The notes: generated from the letters alone by a model not told the origin. A stretch of 64,000 nt of DNA from Brienomyrus brachyistius (GCF_023856365.1 NC_064539.1:17604019-17668018), one strand, 5' to 3'. Numbered from the stretch's first letter, positions 25,902 through 38,551 are shown. A program made the numbers and translations.

Positions 25902-25956
25902 GATGCAGTGTCAGGAGGGATGGGGGATGCAGTGTCAGGAGGGATGGGGGATGCAG
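25902..25956. repeat. 24-bp tandem repeat, 2.3 copies
   Basis: GATGCAGTGTCAGGAGGG plus ATGGGG repeated exactly twice and begun a third time. Confidence 0.95.
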
Positions 25957-26069
25957 CAACATCTTTTCGGCATGTTCTGAGTAGAGAGGAATGGAGAGAA
26001 CAAACATATCAGAGAAAAAACAAAAAGCGCAACCCAGATGCAGGCAAACATGCACACACATACACAGAG

Positions 26070-26382
26070 GATTGTAATTATATCTTTGTGGGAACTGTCC
26101 ATTCATTTCAATGGGGAAAACTCTAATCCCAGCATGACAACCTTAACCCCTACGAGCCCTAACCTTAACCATAAGTAACCAAACAATATACGAGACTTTT
26201 GGCATTTTTAGTTTTTTGATTGCGTCCACAGATCTTTGTAGGGACCTGAAAAATGGTCCCACAACATGAAAATAATAGGTTTTTATCACATTGTGGGGGC
26301 CATTTGGTTGTCATGATGTGATATAAAGCTAATCCAAAGACACACACACACATACATACACACACGCATACACACACACACA
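26070..26382. repeat. GGGGAC-family dispersed repeat with CA tail (copy 1)
   Basis: Colinear with copies at 37.7 and 63.4 kb: TTGTAATTATATCTTTGTGGG, TCCATTCATTTCAATGGGGA, a CCTTAACCCCTA block, TTTTTTGATTGCGTCCACAGA, GGGACCTGAAAAATGGTCCC, GGTTTTTATCACATTGTGGG, then (CA)n. This is the longest of the three copies. Confidence 0.65.
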
Positions 26383-26639
26383 GGCAAATGGTTGATCTCC
26401 TATCAGACATCTGGTATATGGATTGCAGAAAGGTCAAAGCTGACTATACATAATGAAGACTTCACTACAGTTTTCAGAGCGCTGGGAAGCCTGCTTACAT
26501 CATCACAAGGATGTCAGAAGGTGGAGAGAAACCAGCTTTGTAATTTGGAGAATTCTTCATATGACAAACAAATGACCGATTAGCAATGTTTTAATGACAT
26601 GTAACACTTTAAGCATTGTGATTTTCCATTGTTATCTTC

Positions 26640-26865
26640 CAGCTGTTATTCAGGGTGTTAGAGGTAGCCCAGTCAACACGTGAGGACAAACTGTATGGGA
26701 CGCCAATCCATCAGAAGACAAAGAACAATTTCAAAATGTCAATTACCCTAACCGTGCGTCTTTGGACTGCAGGAGAAAACACAATGTCCACACATACGGA
26801 AGAGGTGTGACCTTCAGGCCCCCACCCCGAGACCTACGAGGCGACAGTGAGGCAGCGTATCACGC
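26640..26865 (-). mobile_element. diverged L2-type LINE tail
   Basis: Weak but ordered similarity: GACGCCAATCCATCAGAAGAC, TGTCAATTACCCTAACCGTGCGTCTTTGGACTG and GAGAAAACACAATGTCCACACATACGGAAGAGGTGTGAC...GGCGACAGTGAGGCAG. Confidence 0.4.
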
Positions 26866-26869
26866 ACCG

Positions 26870-29800
26870 TCTGAGTATCTTCCCACATAATCCTCCTGTG
26901 TTATGATAAACATGCTATTTATTACGAGTCTGGCTGGAAAGTGATGGGCTGACATCCAGGCAGAACTCGCGTTTGAGTTGTTCAGTAGGTTGGCAGTTAT
27001 GTTTGCGTGAGATGTCATGGAGAGACCCGGTGTTGAATAGGAGAACTTCAGTAGAGCACCCAGGATCTCAGTGACGCCATCAACCAAAAGCACTGGGCTC
27101 ATGAATCAAAGCAAGCCCACATCTGCCAGTGCCACATCCCCGTCCAAAATTAGGCCCGGTACTCGGAAATAATATTGATGCCCCAGGTTGTGTTCAGGAG
27201 CTCAGCGAACTCCTGAGCTCAGCCAAGAAATGAGTGTCGGCCAAAGAGAAGCATGCAGAGTGGAAAGGAAGGCAGACAACCCAGCACTGTTTATAGCTGA
27301 GAATCACACACGCACCTTCAGCCGCGTGAGACCAAAGCCACACGCCTTACGATCACATTTACGGAGCCTGGCTTCTGACCGTGCAATCCTTAACTTGTAC
27401 TCATACGAAACGGAACACAATTGCATTGGCGGAATATCAGTCTGAACGCCGCATAGATTGCATAAGCCGCAGCGGGCATTTATACCCGCCAAGCGATTAA
27501 AAAGTGTGACGTGATAAGACTGCAATGGCACGCTTACCGGCGATGCCACGCAGATGTTCCCAAGCTCCATGGAGAGCTGGTCAGTATCGTGTTCCCTGAC
27601 AACCGCCATGGACTGTAAGGAGAGCAGAAAATGATGAGTCACTATTGCAACTATATATCGTGTCAAAGGGGTCACTGGGGGTCCCTTCACTGGAAAGATA
27701 CATACAGTGTGGAATTAGGAGTACCTGAGGTTGGCGTGGGTGGGGCCAGGGGTGCCGTTAGGGATTCTCGGCCCCAGAAAGTCATATCATAATGGGACCC
27801 AAACCCATGTTTTTGGGCCCCGGTCACTCAGAGGGTCTAGGAATCCTCCTAACTTCCCCAGTGCAAGGTTGCAGGGATTTTGAGCCGCAAGGCAGCGGAT
27901 AACCCAGTACTGAGCCATCCCTGTACCATGTGACCCATATCCAGCATCCTGTACTCTGCTCCTTTGTCTGCTGTGACCAGAGCGGCTGGAAACAAGCGTA
28001 AAACATGGGAGACGAAGTTAATCTGGAGGTTAATACACGAGGAGAGATAATAAAGGTGAATGAGCGGAATACAAACGGAGCGTTATCTCAGCGATAAATA
28101 GGCAGAAAAAGCCAGCGAGAAACAACGTGTTCTGCGGCACCATCAGCAGGAAAAACGGTTTATCCGGCGAGCTCCGACAGCTGCGCACCTAACGGGCGAG
28201 TGGGCAGGACTGGGGAGCAGAGCTAATTTTAGCGATGCACAGCGTGCCGTTAAGGAAGCGGGATTTCACTGTCTTCCGCAGAAGCGCAGTGGCCGTGTGT
28301 GCAGCAGCCGTGCCCGCGGGCTCCTGTGACCGTCGGTCCACCGTCTCAGCACAGATGGGGCATCGACACACGGTTCTCTGCGACTTAAACCTGAGTTTCA
28401 TCACCGTCCGCATGAGACAGACTTAATCTGCTTCAGGAGCGCTTTCATCAAAAAATGTGCCTTTTTACGCACTGTTGAAACAATTCAGGTTAACTTAATG
28501 TTTAAAATGTCACTTAATGTTAAAAATTTGACCTGTGTATGTACACTATATATACCGTGGATTTAAAAACACTCCGTCCTCCAACTCACGATCTCCTGCA
28601 TAATATGATTGAGTAATATTACAGCGTTGACAATGGGCTAATATACAAATCCCCCGTCGCGGTTTCTGCTTCCACAACAAGGTGTCTTCTTTCAAATTGG
28701 TAGCTGACTGTCAAAAAATAGAAAAATTTTCCCTCTGGAACGGTCCGTTCAGCTTCTGCAGAAAATGTGCTGCATTTGTCTCTGGAGGCCAGGATCCGGC
28801 TGAGCCAGGCTTACAGAAACAGCCAAAATGCTGAAGATAGACAGTGATTTAATCCTTAAGTAATTTCGCCATGATTTATGCTTTTTAAATAGAATAGCTT
28901 CAGTGCTCTTTGAGTTTTAATTCTTTAAGTTTCCATTTCTTTTGCTTTAATACATAGACACTATAAATGAAAAGCTCAGGCCTTGAGCGCAAACGTCTCT
29001 CTTTATATGCAAACCATCACAGTTACATTCCCTTCATTTATTTTCTGTTTATTTGTACATTTTCACCTCGTTCCCCATCTCCTCAAAAGAGGCTCTACAA
29101 ACCATCTGCTCCAGGTCAGCGAATAACCAAGGAAATACAGATAATTCTTAATTTGTTGAACCTTATTGCCACTTAAAGGTATGTTTTTTGCCTCTAAGAA
29201 TGTACCTTAGCGTACCTTTGGGACTCCTGTATTTTAATTTTAAATCATTAAGTAGGTATCAGGAGGCACAGAATAAGATCATTCAGCAGTATATTCTGAG
29301 GCGGTGTAAAGGAATCTGTCACGGTTTACGTTAGGTACAAAGATGCATAGAGCTGTGTTACACATGACCTACAGCGTACACAAAACACACGGTTTTCCAT
29401 AACAGACAGCCAATGGAAACTGGCCGTGGCGACCAATGAGGAAGGCCCACTCACTGCTGTTATACGTCTGCAATCAAGATAAACAGCCAAGTGACACAAT
29501 ACTTTTAGCTTGATCAATAATGCAAGGGCCCCAAAGATAACCATGAAACATGGCCTTGGCGTGAGAGCTCTTGGGGGGTGGGGGGGGGGCACTCATCCGC
29601 TTACGCTGCAGATATGAGCCTGCCATTCTGGAATCCGACTCCACCTCATCGCCATTCAGCTCTCCTGGGCAGCCGAGACGGTACATCAAAGTCAGCCTCC
29701 AGTCCAGCGTGTGCGAGAGTGAGCTTGACGTCTGTGTTTTTACTCTTTGAAGTCATCGCGGGTGAAAATTACACAGGACAGGAAATGAGGACAGAGAGGG

Positions 29801-30000
29801 CAGGCCCAAGCACAGTGTGGCGTGGAGGCGGTGGGGGTCGGGCAGACAGATAGGGATGATGGCAAGGCCGGGGGGGGGGGGGGATTCAAAGGAATTGCAT
29901 GGCCCATAGTGGGACCCATTACTTGCATCTACAAAGTGCAGTTTCCCAGTTTCCTGCTTAACAGATGTCGTGTCTGCCCAACATGGAATGGAAATGTGCT
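26870..30000. other. intergenic sequence without recognised genes
   Basis: Contains a short palindrome around 27195-27225 (CAGGAGCTCAGCGAACTCCTG), GGGCCCC-type repeat fragments at 27.75-27.85 kb and a G run at 29870-29883. Otherwise it is unique-looking DNA with no supported exon. The frames near 27.3-27.7 kb and 29.6-30.3 kb run through CA repeats or lack similarity. Confidence 0.45.
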
Positions 30001-30010
30001 CCCCGCCGAA

Positions 30011-30097
30011 GCACACACGTGCACACACACACACGTGCACACACACACGTGCACACACACACACGTGCACACACACACGTGCACACACACACACGTG
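30011..30097. repeat. CA microsatellite with six evenly spaced CACGTG palindromes
   Basis: (CA)n is interrupted by CACGTG at 30016, 30032, 30046, 30062, 30076 and 30092, spaced 16, 14, 16, 14 and 16 bp. Frames of 70-190 codons on both strands (poly Cys-Val or Thr-His) come from this repeat. Confidence 0.95.
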
Positions 30098-30099
30098 AG

Positions 30100-33000
30100 C
30101 CTGGCGACAGTGGCAAATGGGGGCTGATTGAAATTCCTCATAAACTGACACATTGCGGCAGAGGCTTCCTGCAGTGGGATCAGATGGGGGCGTGAAGCAG
30201 GCAGCGTCAGCGAGGCTGCCCCCCCACTGGAGAGAGAGAGCGGCTCGTAAGCAAGCCTGAGAAATCCATCTTGGAGTCAAAGACCAATCCCCCCTCCCCC
30301 ACCCGCTACAGTACAACAGTGCACCTGTATCCACACACCCCCCACCCCACTTAAGGTATCAGGACTGTATCCCCGTCTATCTCTTATTCCCTTCTCAGCT
30401 CCTGCTGTATTGAAATTCAATAGAGGAATGAGAGCAGGCTGAGAGAAGTGCTGCAGATTCCTGTAAATTGTACATTACAGGGGCTTAGCACCCCCCCCCC
30501 CCCACAACCCCCTCCCCCCGGAGATGTTAACGTATAAGCTCACGTTACAGGCGGGGGAGGTAGCCAAGCAGCATTATGTGTTTGATGCCTTGATGAGGGT
30601 AGAACCTGAGAGCTTTACTTGTACCTGCTAATGTCCGGTAAAAGGTCAGGCTGCAGGCTTTTATGCAATATATAAACAAAGTTATTAATTGCATGATTAA
30701 GCAGTAAAAGGCTGCATTTGGAGGAGTTGGATTAGGGTTCTGCCAATTAACGCTCTCTTCTTGTGATTCCATTGATTGATTGATGGCTTCCCAGTTTTCA
30801 TTTTCCTGCTGACTGAGTCAGGTCGTAGCAGCAGAGGCCCATGGGGGTGGGGGGGGGCGTCTCTGAGCTCTAAGCAGGGAGCCATCTGTCTTGCAAGGGC
30901 GCCCCCTTATGGCTGGTCAATGACGCATAGCAATCAAAACCAACATCTTGCTCGGCTTTGCTGCGGAGACTAGATCAGGCATGACGCGTGGAGTCAGACA
31001 CTAATTAAGAGGCAATTTGCAGTAAAACTCATTACAGAAGCGTTTGTAATTGACTTAGCAAGAGATGTAAACTCATTTTCTCTGTATCACTGGTCTGGTA
31101 ATGGGGCTTGCCTCTGAATAACAATCCGGCCCCCAGGGCTCTATCTGGACACCCGCTCTGACTCGGTGACCGACTCTGACGATTCACGAGTGTCTGTCTG
31201 CGGTATGAAGTGCACACCAGGGCTCTGGCAATGAGATCACACATTGAACGCTCAGGGTCTGAGCCTAGGTCCTGTCTGACAGAGAATGTCAAGGATAATT
31301 TTAAGCTGAGGGACAATTACCCCACGCAATATACTTTTTATTGTCCTATCTCGAACGTGCCCAGTGCTTTATGGCACGAAAGACAAATTCAAGGGACAGG
31401 AGACGATAAAGAGTGACCCAGGAGACAGGGGATTCTGGCGGAGTAGACCGGGTCACAGCGCCACTCCACGGAAGCTACAGTGTACAGAGCAGCTAGTTGG
31501 TTCCTGGCTAATGGTGCAGAAAATCCAGCTCTATCACCTACATTCCTGCCGACTGGATCTGCCTGCAGGTCAGGAGAAAGTAGTTCAGGCTGATGGCTGA
31601 AACGCCGTTCTTCAGACAGAGGGGATTATGGGAAACTAATGTGATTCTTGGTATCATTGAGTTTTTTTTTCTCCATTTCCTCAGTGTCCGCAGGTGTCGT
31701 TGTTTTAGCAGCCTACAGTTCAGCTGTCTCAAGCAATCTAGTCTCTGAAATGACATATTACTACATGAGACACGACTGATGCATGTATCGATCTGACCCC
31801 CCAGCCTGACAGTCTGCCACGTGGAAGGCATTCTGACACGGCTCCACAGTGCATTCTGAACCTTATTAGATTTGCGTCATAAATATTTGATGAGTCCATC
31901 TTTTTTGGTCCTTCATGCGTTTGCAATCATTTCAATCCTCTGCAAGGACGCTCAAGGTCGGCCAGCACATCTGCGCGTCACTTCCTGTGATCCTGGAGGG
32001 GAGGCGGGGGGCAAAGCCAACTGTCAGCACCTGGGACCCTGTTAAGTCCTGCAGCTGGAATAAACAAATGAAGAATTATTGACATTATGGACAAAGCCAC
32101 ATGCGTAGAAAGGCCCAGTACGGTCTGTACACGCTCTTGTGCTTAAACCCTGCTTTTTTTAACAAGATTTCCTTCCATTTTTATTGAGATGAAAGTCCTT
32201 GGATGTGAGAGATTCAGGGACAGCGATAGCGGTAGCCGTTCTAAGAAGCCACTACATAAACAAAGACCTTTGAACGTGTTCCGTTCGGATCTCCAGGATT
32301 GTCACCATCCAAATGAGGCCGGCATGTAATTCAGGCTTCAATTCCCGGTAAGATGGCTCTTTCATTTTCAACATGAGGGAGAGAAATTTTTTTTTTTTTT
32401 AGAAGAAATCTGTGACATAATCCTGCTGAGAGACAAAGAGTGTATGCGGGGCAGTCCGCCCGGAACCAGGAAGAATCCGCTGCAGATCCACTGGGCCGTC
32501 TGGGCTGGGGAGGGACCCATCGGTGCTGCATTTTAGCTGTGAGACGTCAGGAAGAGTCAGCGATGGCCGTCACTTCAAGGGGCTTGGTGGCGACCTGCCA
32601 CACCCACACCAGCAGTGCTTGTCAGCTCTGACACGCCATCTATCCTTCCACAATGGCCAATGGCGTCGAGTCCCAGGCTCCCAGCGCCGCAGTGCGCTCT
32701 CCAACATCCAACTTCACCTCGACGGTCCATGGACTGGTTTCCCAAAGTGGCTGATGCGGGTGCAATGCGCAGGAATTGCTGGATTGCGAATCCTTGCTGA
32801 ATCTTTACTCTCCTGTCCTGGTGCGGCACAAAAAAAGGGTTAGAAACTCCTACCGTGAGAGCAGAAAAAAAGCCTCTCTCCTATTGTTACAGTGACAAAT
32901 GGAACAGAATATCTTTATTGCCATTGTACACACAACGGAACTCTGTAGAAGAAATGGCACAGGGGAGAACAGTTGTCAGCAAGGGAGAAAGGCCACACAA

Positions 33001-33470
33001 AGCCAAATAAGCTGATTGATTAATTGATCAATTGACTGATTGATTGATTAACTAACTATCTTTTAAATCGGGCCCATGTATTTGATGCTATTTTTGGACA
33101 TGCAACCAGCTATTCGTGTGTAGATTTCACTGACAGTATGCCTGCATGTATCTTTGCATGGGAGGTAAGTATCTCGGACATTACATTCACATTCTTATAG
33201 ACTCTCAGGTGCAGCCCTAATGTAACAATCAAAACAGTCCTTCGAACACAGGGTGAACAAATTGAGGATGTAATTCTTTATCACCTGAGGCAACCTGCCT
33301 GGTCCCTACCTGTAATCACATGGCCTGGACAGTCCTCACACGTCTGGCTCTGCCTGATATGTGTCAGGAGGAGAGGCGACCAGGAGCAGAGATGCCGAGA
33401 ACTAGGTGACAGAGGACTTGTGATCCCACAGCGAGTGCACGGCTGTCATTTCTGCGAGCGCTGATCTACA
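30100..33470. other. intergenic sequence without recognised genes
   Basis: Contains C and T homopolymer runs (30490-30504, 32386-32401), a CTCF-like core on the minus strand at 30901-30912 and a fragment ATCTTTATTGCCATTGTACA near 32910 that belongs to a family also seen at 58.49 kb. GATT-rich low-complexity sequence lies at 33010-33050. No exon recognised. Confidence 0.45.
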
Positions 33471-33494
33471 CCAGTGTTTCCTCGGGGTCCCACA

Positions 33495-33917
33495 GACAGT
33501 CCAAGTTTTTGCTCCCTCCCAGCTCCCTGCCTTGACAGTCCACGTTTTTGCTCCCTCCCAGCTCCCTGCCTTGACAGTCCATGTTTTTGCTCCCTCCCAG
33601 CTCCCTGCCTTGACAGTCCACGTTTTTGCTCCCTCCCAGCTCCCTGCCTTGACAGTCCACGTTTTTGCTCCCTCCCAGCTCCCTGCCTTGACAGTCCACG
33701 TTTTTGCTCCCTCCCAGCTCCCTGCCTTGACAGTCCACGTTTTTGCTCCCTCCCAGCTCCCTGCCTTGACAGTCCATGTTTTTGCTCCCTCCCAGCTCCC
33801 TGCCTTGACAGTCCATGTTTTTGCTCCCTCCCAGCTCCCTGCCTTGACAGTCCATGTTTTTGCTCCCTCCCAGCTCCCTGCCTTGACAGTCCACATTTTT
33901 GCTCCCTCCCAGTTCCT
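33495..33917. repeat. 39-bp minisatellite, 11 copies, inside a MITE
   Basis: The unit is GACAGTCCACGTTTTTGCTC followed by CCTCCCAGCTCCCTGCCTT. The left flank ACACCAGTGTTTCCTCGGGGTCCCACA is the left end of the MITE found complete at 38552-38665, whose middle contains one related unit. Because 39 is divisible by three and the unit lacks stops in several frames, long frames (130-164 codons) appear on both strands. These are not genes. Confidence 0.95.
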
Positions 33918-33919
33918 AT

Positions 33920-36260
33920 TAAAGGGATGTTAAGTTACGACCTTCAGCACGTATCAGGAATGTGAGTTCCCTCCTGTGGACAGACAGAATGAGTGCGTAT
34001 AGGTGTGTATAGGAGAACCAATGTGTGAGTAACTGTATCGGTGCCCCCCAGCCCAGGGGAGGGATCTACAGGTATCACCAGCAAGAAACACCCTGTGATG
34101 ATGATGTCACTGAGGGTTTAGTGATAAGACGGCAGGAACGCTTTCACTGGAACCTGCGATACACATCCCAGCTCCATGGATCTACTTCATCTGCTGCCGC
34201 TGCTCGCGTCACAATTCTTCCTTGTTCATCTTATGATTCACTCCAGGGTTGGAAGATTGGGGGTCCGAATGCTAGCGGGTGGTCAGCCGGAGCAGTTGGG
34301 CAACTGAGAAAAGACATCAGGGAAGCTTCACTTGTATGATGGTGAGAGGCTGGAATGGAAGCGCAGTGCCTGCTGTAGGAGCTCTGCAGAGGACACGCTA
34401 TCCTCCCTTTTGGCTGGTGATCGTCTGCCAGCAGAGTCGCTGTAGGGAAGGCAGTGAGTGTAAAGCCCCCCCCACCCCATATCACTGCATGCAGCAGTGC
34501 ATCCTGACCCCGATCCAGAGTGTGTGGATGGACCCCAACCCCCTGCCCTGCAGATAGGGCAGCATTACCTGCTGTGTGATGATGAAACACACAGGCCCAG
34601 AGTGACGATACATAGGGAAACTGTTTGAGCAGTGTTGCTGGGGCAACTGCCAACCAGGTAAGACAAAGGGCAACTCATCTGGATCTGGATCATCGCAAAA
34701 AGTTTTTCAAATTTGTTGGCCAATGAGAAAGTAAACAAGCAACACTGATCAGCAACGTTGCTCAAAAAGTTGCCCCGGGAGCATCCCCATGAGATGGTTG
34801 CTTAGCAACTGGGCCACAAGGGTCAAAGGGCATTATCAGCAACTTGTATATGAACTGTCGTGTTCACACTTTTACTGGGAGGAGCAGCACAGCATGGCTT
34901 TCCCAGTGATCATTAATGGGGAGAATCTCTACAGTCTGAGCAGTCGTACGTCGGGGCAGGTCTGTGCGCTACTGCTCTTCCATTATTTGCAGGAGCAGAG
35001 AAATAAGGTGGGAGCCCCAAGCTTTTTATGGGATAAACCAGTAGGGGGGGTGGGGGGAGCGATGAGAAAGGCAGAATAATGGCATGAGGTGCCTTCACTC
35101 TCTGACGAATAACAGCATCATGCTAATTCCTCATCTTCAAAGTAACCCATTAGCAAACAATTAGGCCATAATACCATGTGTATTCAGGTGCGTGCTTTTT
35201 TGTAATATGCTGATTATATGGTTTATATAATCTAATGTGTTAAATATCAGAGGATTTATTTCAAAAATGAAATTAATGCGGCAGGCCAGGCTCACAAGGC
35301 CACTGCTGACTAGACAGACAGCCTATCCAAGGCTTCTTCGCTATCGGACTGAATCGGCCCTCCTTATGAGCGTCAGAGCTGCATCAATCTCAGGACCCTT
35401 CAAGCCAGGAGCCTTTAACCTGCCTTTGTCTCCCGGATCAATCGAAGGGGAACCAGGTGTATGAAAAAGCCACTATTGATGGAATGTCTTTTTTCGGTTT
35501 GTTGTGGAAGCTCAGCAGAAACGTTCATCTGATCGCTAGTTTGCGTTAATTTCTGTTCAACAGTATAACAGCTTGCCACTCGGATCACGTAGGTTAGCCA
35601 GGGCTTTCGGATCACTGTCTCCTGCAGTTTTTGGGAAAATCAGACCGGTTAACTGTTTTTAAATAGATTGACTGCAAATGTATATAATTATTTTGTTTCT
35701 GTTAGTTTTGCTTTCATTTTGTGATTTATTGTCGTTTGCCTTTTACTGCTTTGATGGATGTCTGAGGCATGTTTTAAGCATTGTGGGATCAGTTATAACA
35801 AACGGCATGAATCTGACTCACAGCCATGTGCTAATAAGGTATCAATCCCCCATGAGCCAGGCCTGGATAAGCAGGTCGAACATGAGCGCCCGGATGGATG
35901 ATGTGGTCGATTAAATTGTTTTAGAGTCTGATTTACAGTGTCTCCAAAACAGTGTTATGCCGTTGTTAACCAATCGCATGAGGTCGTTCTTTTTCGAAAC
36001 TCTAAAAGCCGAGTGTGTTGTTGTGTGTATCCAGGGAGCACGTCTACGGCAGCATTTCTGACGCCGCTTACTAATTAGTGCAGTAACCTTTTGTCAGGCA
36101 CACAGCTGCGGGTTGGCAGTGGCCTCAAGGAGGGCAGAACATCCTCTAAACATAACAGAAGAGCAACTGCTATTTAGAGAAGAGAAGCAATAGAATGGAA
36201 TAGAAGCCATACTTTTTAGAGAAGCAGAACTCAAGACCATCATTAGACACATCGGTCTTA
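33920..36260. other. intergenic sequence without recognised genes
   Basis: No exon recognised. The stretch 34560-34830 has internally repeated GTTGCT/CAACGTT motifs and may be an old DNA element, but no clear terminal repeats were found. The frames at 34.2-35.1 kb overlap on both strands and resemble no known protein. Confidence 0.4.
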
Positions 36261-36267
36261 ATCCATC

Positions 36268-36335
36268 TATTTTCCCACCACTTATCCAGTACCATGTTCT
36301 GGGTGGTCCAGAGCCCAGTCCAGGCTGAATGGTAT
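36268..36335 (-). mobile_element. L2-type LINE tail end fragment
   Basis: CCATCTATTTTCCCACCACTTATCCAGTACCATG...GGTGGTCCAGAGCCCAGTCC matches only the 3'-most 60-70 bp of the family. Confidence 0.4.
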
Positions 36336-36780
36336 TTGTGCTTCTTCAGTTACTTCTGATGTGCTCAACACTTTCATGCAGAAAATATCATGTGTTTGTG
36401 CTTTTGCCGAGTCGCATTGCGGCAGTATCAGTTTCATATGATACTTATGGGCTACAGTCAACATCGGTGCCATGGTTTGTGCACTGTGTCATGCTATGGG
36501 TGACTGGCAGAGCCGTGAGCCCAGCATCTCCTCTGTCCGTCCACATTCTCTGCAAAGCGTTTCGTTCTTGGCCCAGATGTTGGCAGCAAAGCTGTCTGGA
36601 CACGGAGGGTCACGGTGTGTTTAGGACCCTGGGGACAGGAGACATATTCAGCAGCAATGTATCTCCTACTGACAGCATGTTCTTCCTGCCGAAAGGAGGT
36701 CACAAAGGAAGTGGTTTGCTCTGTAGGAGACCTCGCAATAAAGGGCACGACAGTCACAGGCGTTAATACTACGTAACCTA

Positions 36781-37081
36781 ATGCAGACGCTCCTCTACTT
36801 ACGAACAAGATACGTTCCGGACGGCCATTCGTAACTTGAAATATTCGTAAGTCGTTTTTCAGCATCATTTTAAGGGCAAAAGCAAGTACTAAGAACTAGG
36901 ATGCTGGGAGTACGAACGATACTCTGCTGCAAGGCGGGAGTTGCGGGCAGAAGTCGTACTAGGGGGAATTGGCGCGCAGAAAAAAAAATCGATGTTGCGG
37001 ACAGGAAATGGGAGTCCAACGAACACAATTTGGACTTCGTTCGAAATGTCTGAAAGTTCGTAAGTAGAAAAGGGTCTGTAT
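36781..37081. mobile_element. MITE with 26-bp terminal inverted repeats
   Basis: The left end ATGCAGACGCTCCTCTACTT (continuing ACGAAC) and the right end, read inverted, ATACAGACCCTTTTCTACTT (continuing ACGAAC) match at 21 of 26 positions. The 301-bp interior has no intact gene; the minus-strand frames across it are fortuitous. The superfamily is undetermined because no clear duplication is visible. Confidence 0.7.
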
Positions 37082-37505
37082 TCATCTGCCGGCATCTCCT
37101 CCTATGCAGGGTTATGGTGAAGTGGAACCTAAAAGCAAGGAAACATCCTGGACGAGGCACTGAATGGACAGCAACAAGAACCCAGACAACCAGACAGTGC
37201 AAGGAGAATCTGTGAAATACACCCACATTTTTACTATTTTTATTGTTTTTACGTTTATCTGCTTTTCCAGTACAGGGTGCTGGGGACCTTAACTCACACA
37301 GCATAAGTCACCAGGTGGGGGGGGAGGGGTCCCTGGACAGGAATTCAGTGCATCATATGGCACAGACACACACTCCATGCGAATTAGAGACGTCTCAGCA
37401 GAAAGTCACATAGCACAGGGAGGTCGTGCAAAGCCCTCACAAGGAGGGCCAGGGTGGGGATTGACCCATGGGTGTGAGACCCGGCTGCGCCGCCCAGCGC
37501 ACCAC
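37082..37505 (-). mobile_element. diverged L2-type LINE tail next to a MITE
   Basis: Directly after the MITE, TTCATCTGCCGGCATCTCCTCCTATGCAGGG resembles the LINE tail start. TGCAAAGCCCTCACAAGGAGGGCC...ATTGACCCATGGGTGTGAGACC...CGCACCACC resembles its other end. Confidence 0.35.
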
Positions 37506-37694
37506 CAAGCAACCTGAGAAAGTGCTGAATTTGAATTTAAATAATAATTTTAATAAGCTAGCGACATTTTTAAATGTGCTAATTTTGCAGTGGCAGATTT
37601 CTCACCACCGCTCCCACTCATGTCCTTCTTACACAATTAACTTAAAATTTTGAGTGGATCATAGACACTTAGATGGCAAATCAGCCATAGCACA

Positions 37695-37898
37695 CACAGG
37701 TTTGTAATTATATCTTTGTGGGGACTCTCCATTCATTTCTATGGGGAAAAATTTTTAGTTTTTTGATTGCATTCGCAAATCTTTGTGGGGAAAAATGGTT
37801 CCCACAATATCAAAATCACAGGTTTTTATCATATTGTGGGGAATGTTTGGTCCCCACAATGTAAAATAAACCTAATCCACACACACACACACACACTA
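37695..37898. repeat. GGGGAC-family dispersed repeat with CA tail (copy 2)
   Basis: TTTGTAATTATATCTTTGTG, GGGGACTCTCCATTCATTTC, TTTTAGTTTTTTGATTGCATTC, GGTTTTTATCATATTGTGGGG, TGGTCCCCACAATGTAAAAT, then (CA)n. It lacks the TAACCC block present in copies 1 and 3. Confidence 0.7.
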
Positions 37899-38551
37899 TC
37901 ATGGCAGAGAACTGGCCAGATTTTCCAGTGTTTCAGAAAGTCCTTTAGCTGAAGTCGGCCTCTGAATGCAGCACAGAATCACATGCGTTTATGATGCACC
38001 ATTCAAGCCCAGCTCCTGTAAAACCTGCACAGTTGACCTGGATACTGTTTCTCCCTCCTGTCTTGGATATTAAGACAATGGAGTCTCTGTTTAATCGGCT
38101 CAGCGAAGCTGCACATGTCCATAGCTCTGAGCTCTTCCCACAAATGTTTCACATTTCCGCTTAGGCTCGGCTTCCCGCCCCTGCATCGCAGCAGATTTTG
38201 ATGTTTGTTTTCTGTCGCCACGAAAACGACAGACTGAGCTGCCTCTATGCCATCGGCTCCCTGTTTGACCCGAGAATCACCCCTTTAATTCGGTTGCTGC
38301 ATTACATCCCAGTGGCTGCCAGACACATGGTGTCAGTGTCCCTTAAAAGCCCGTGAACCTCGCTCTGTGGACTGCAAACAAAGCAATCATTCTGAGCAGG
38401 TGCAGACTATCTGTAATGGAGAAGCAAACTAGTTCACATGGTGGAGCTCCGCCGAGGCTGCTGGCTTAGCCGGCAGGCCTGTGTGACTCCTCTCCACCTT
38501 CAGGAAATACCTCAAGACCCGTCGGTCGAAGCAGCACCTCTAGAAGCTGAC

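Noticed and set aside
29753..30334. 193-codon minus-strand frame with Cys-Val repeats
   Set aside because: The repetitive half is the CA/CACGTG microsatellite and the rest has no similarity; the opposite strand is open as well.
33402..33965. Long frames of 130-164 codons on both strands made of a 13-residue repeat
   Set aside because: Fully explained by a 39-bp minisatellite whose unit length is a multiple of three; no start context, splice sites or similarity.
36870..37304. 144-codon minus-strand frame
   Set aside because: It crosses from a MITE into a diverged LINE tail, so it cannot be one gene.
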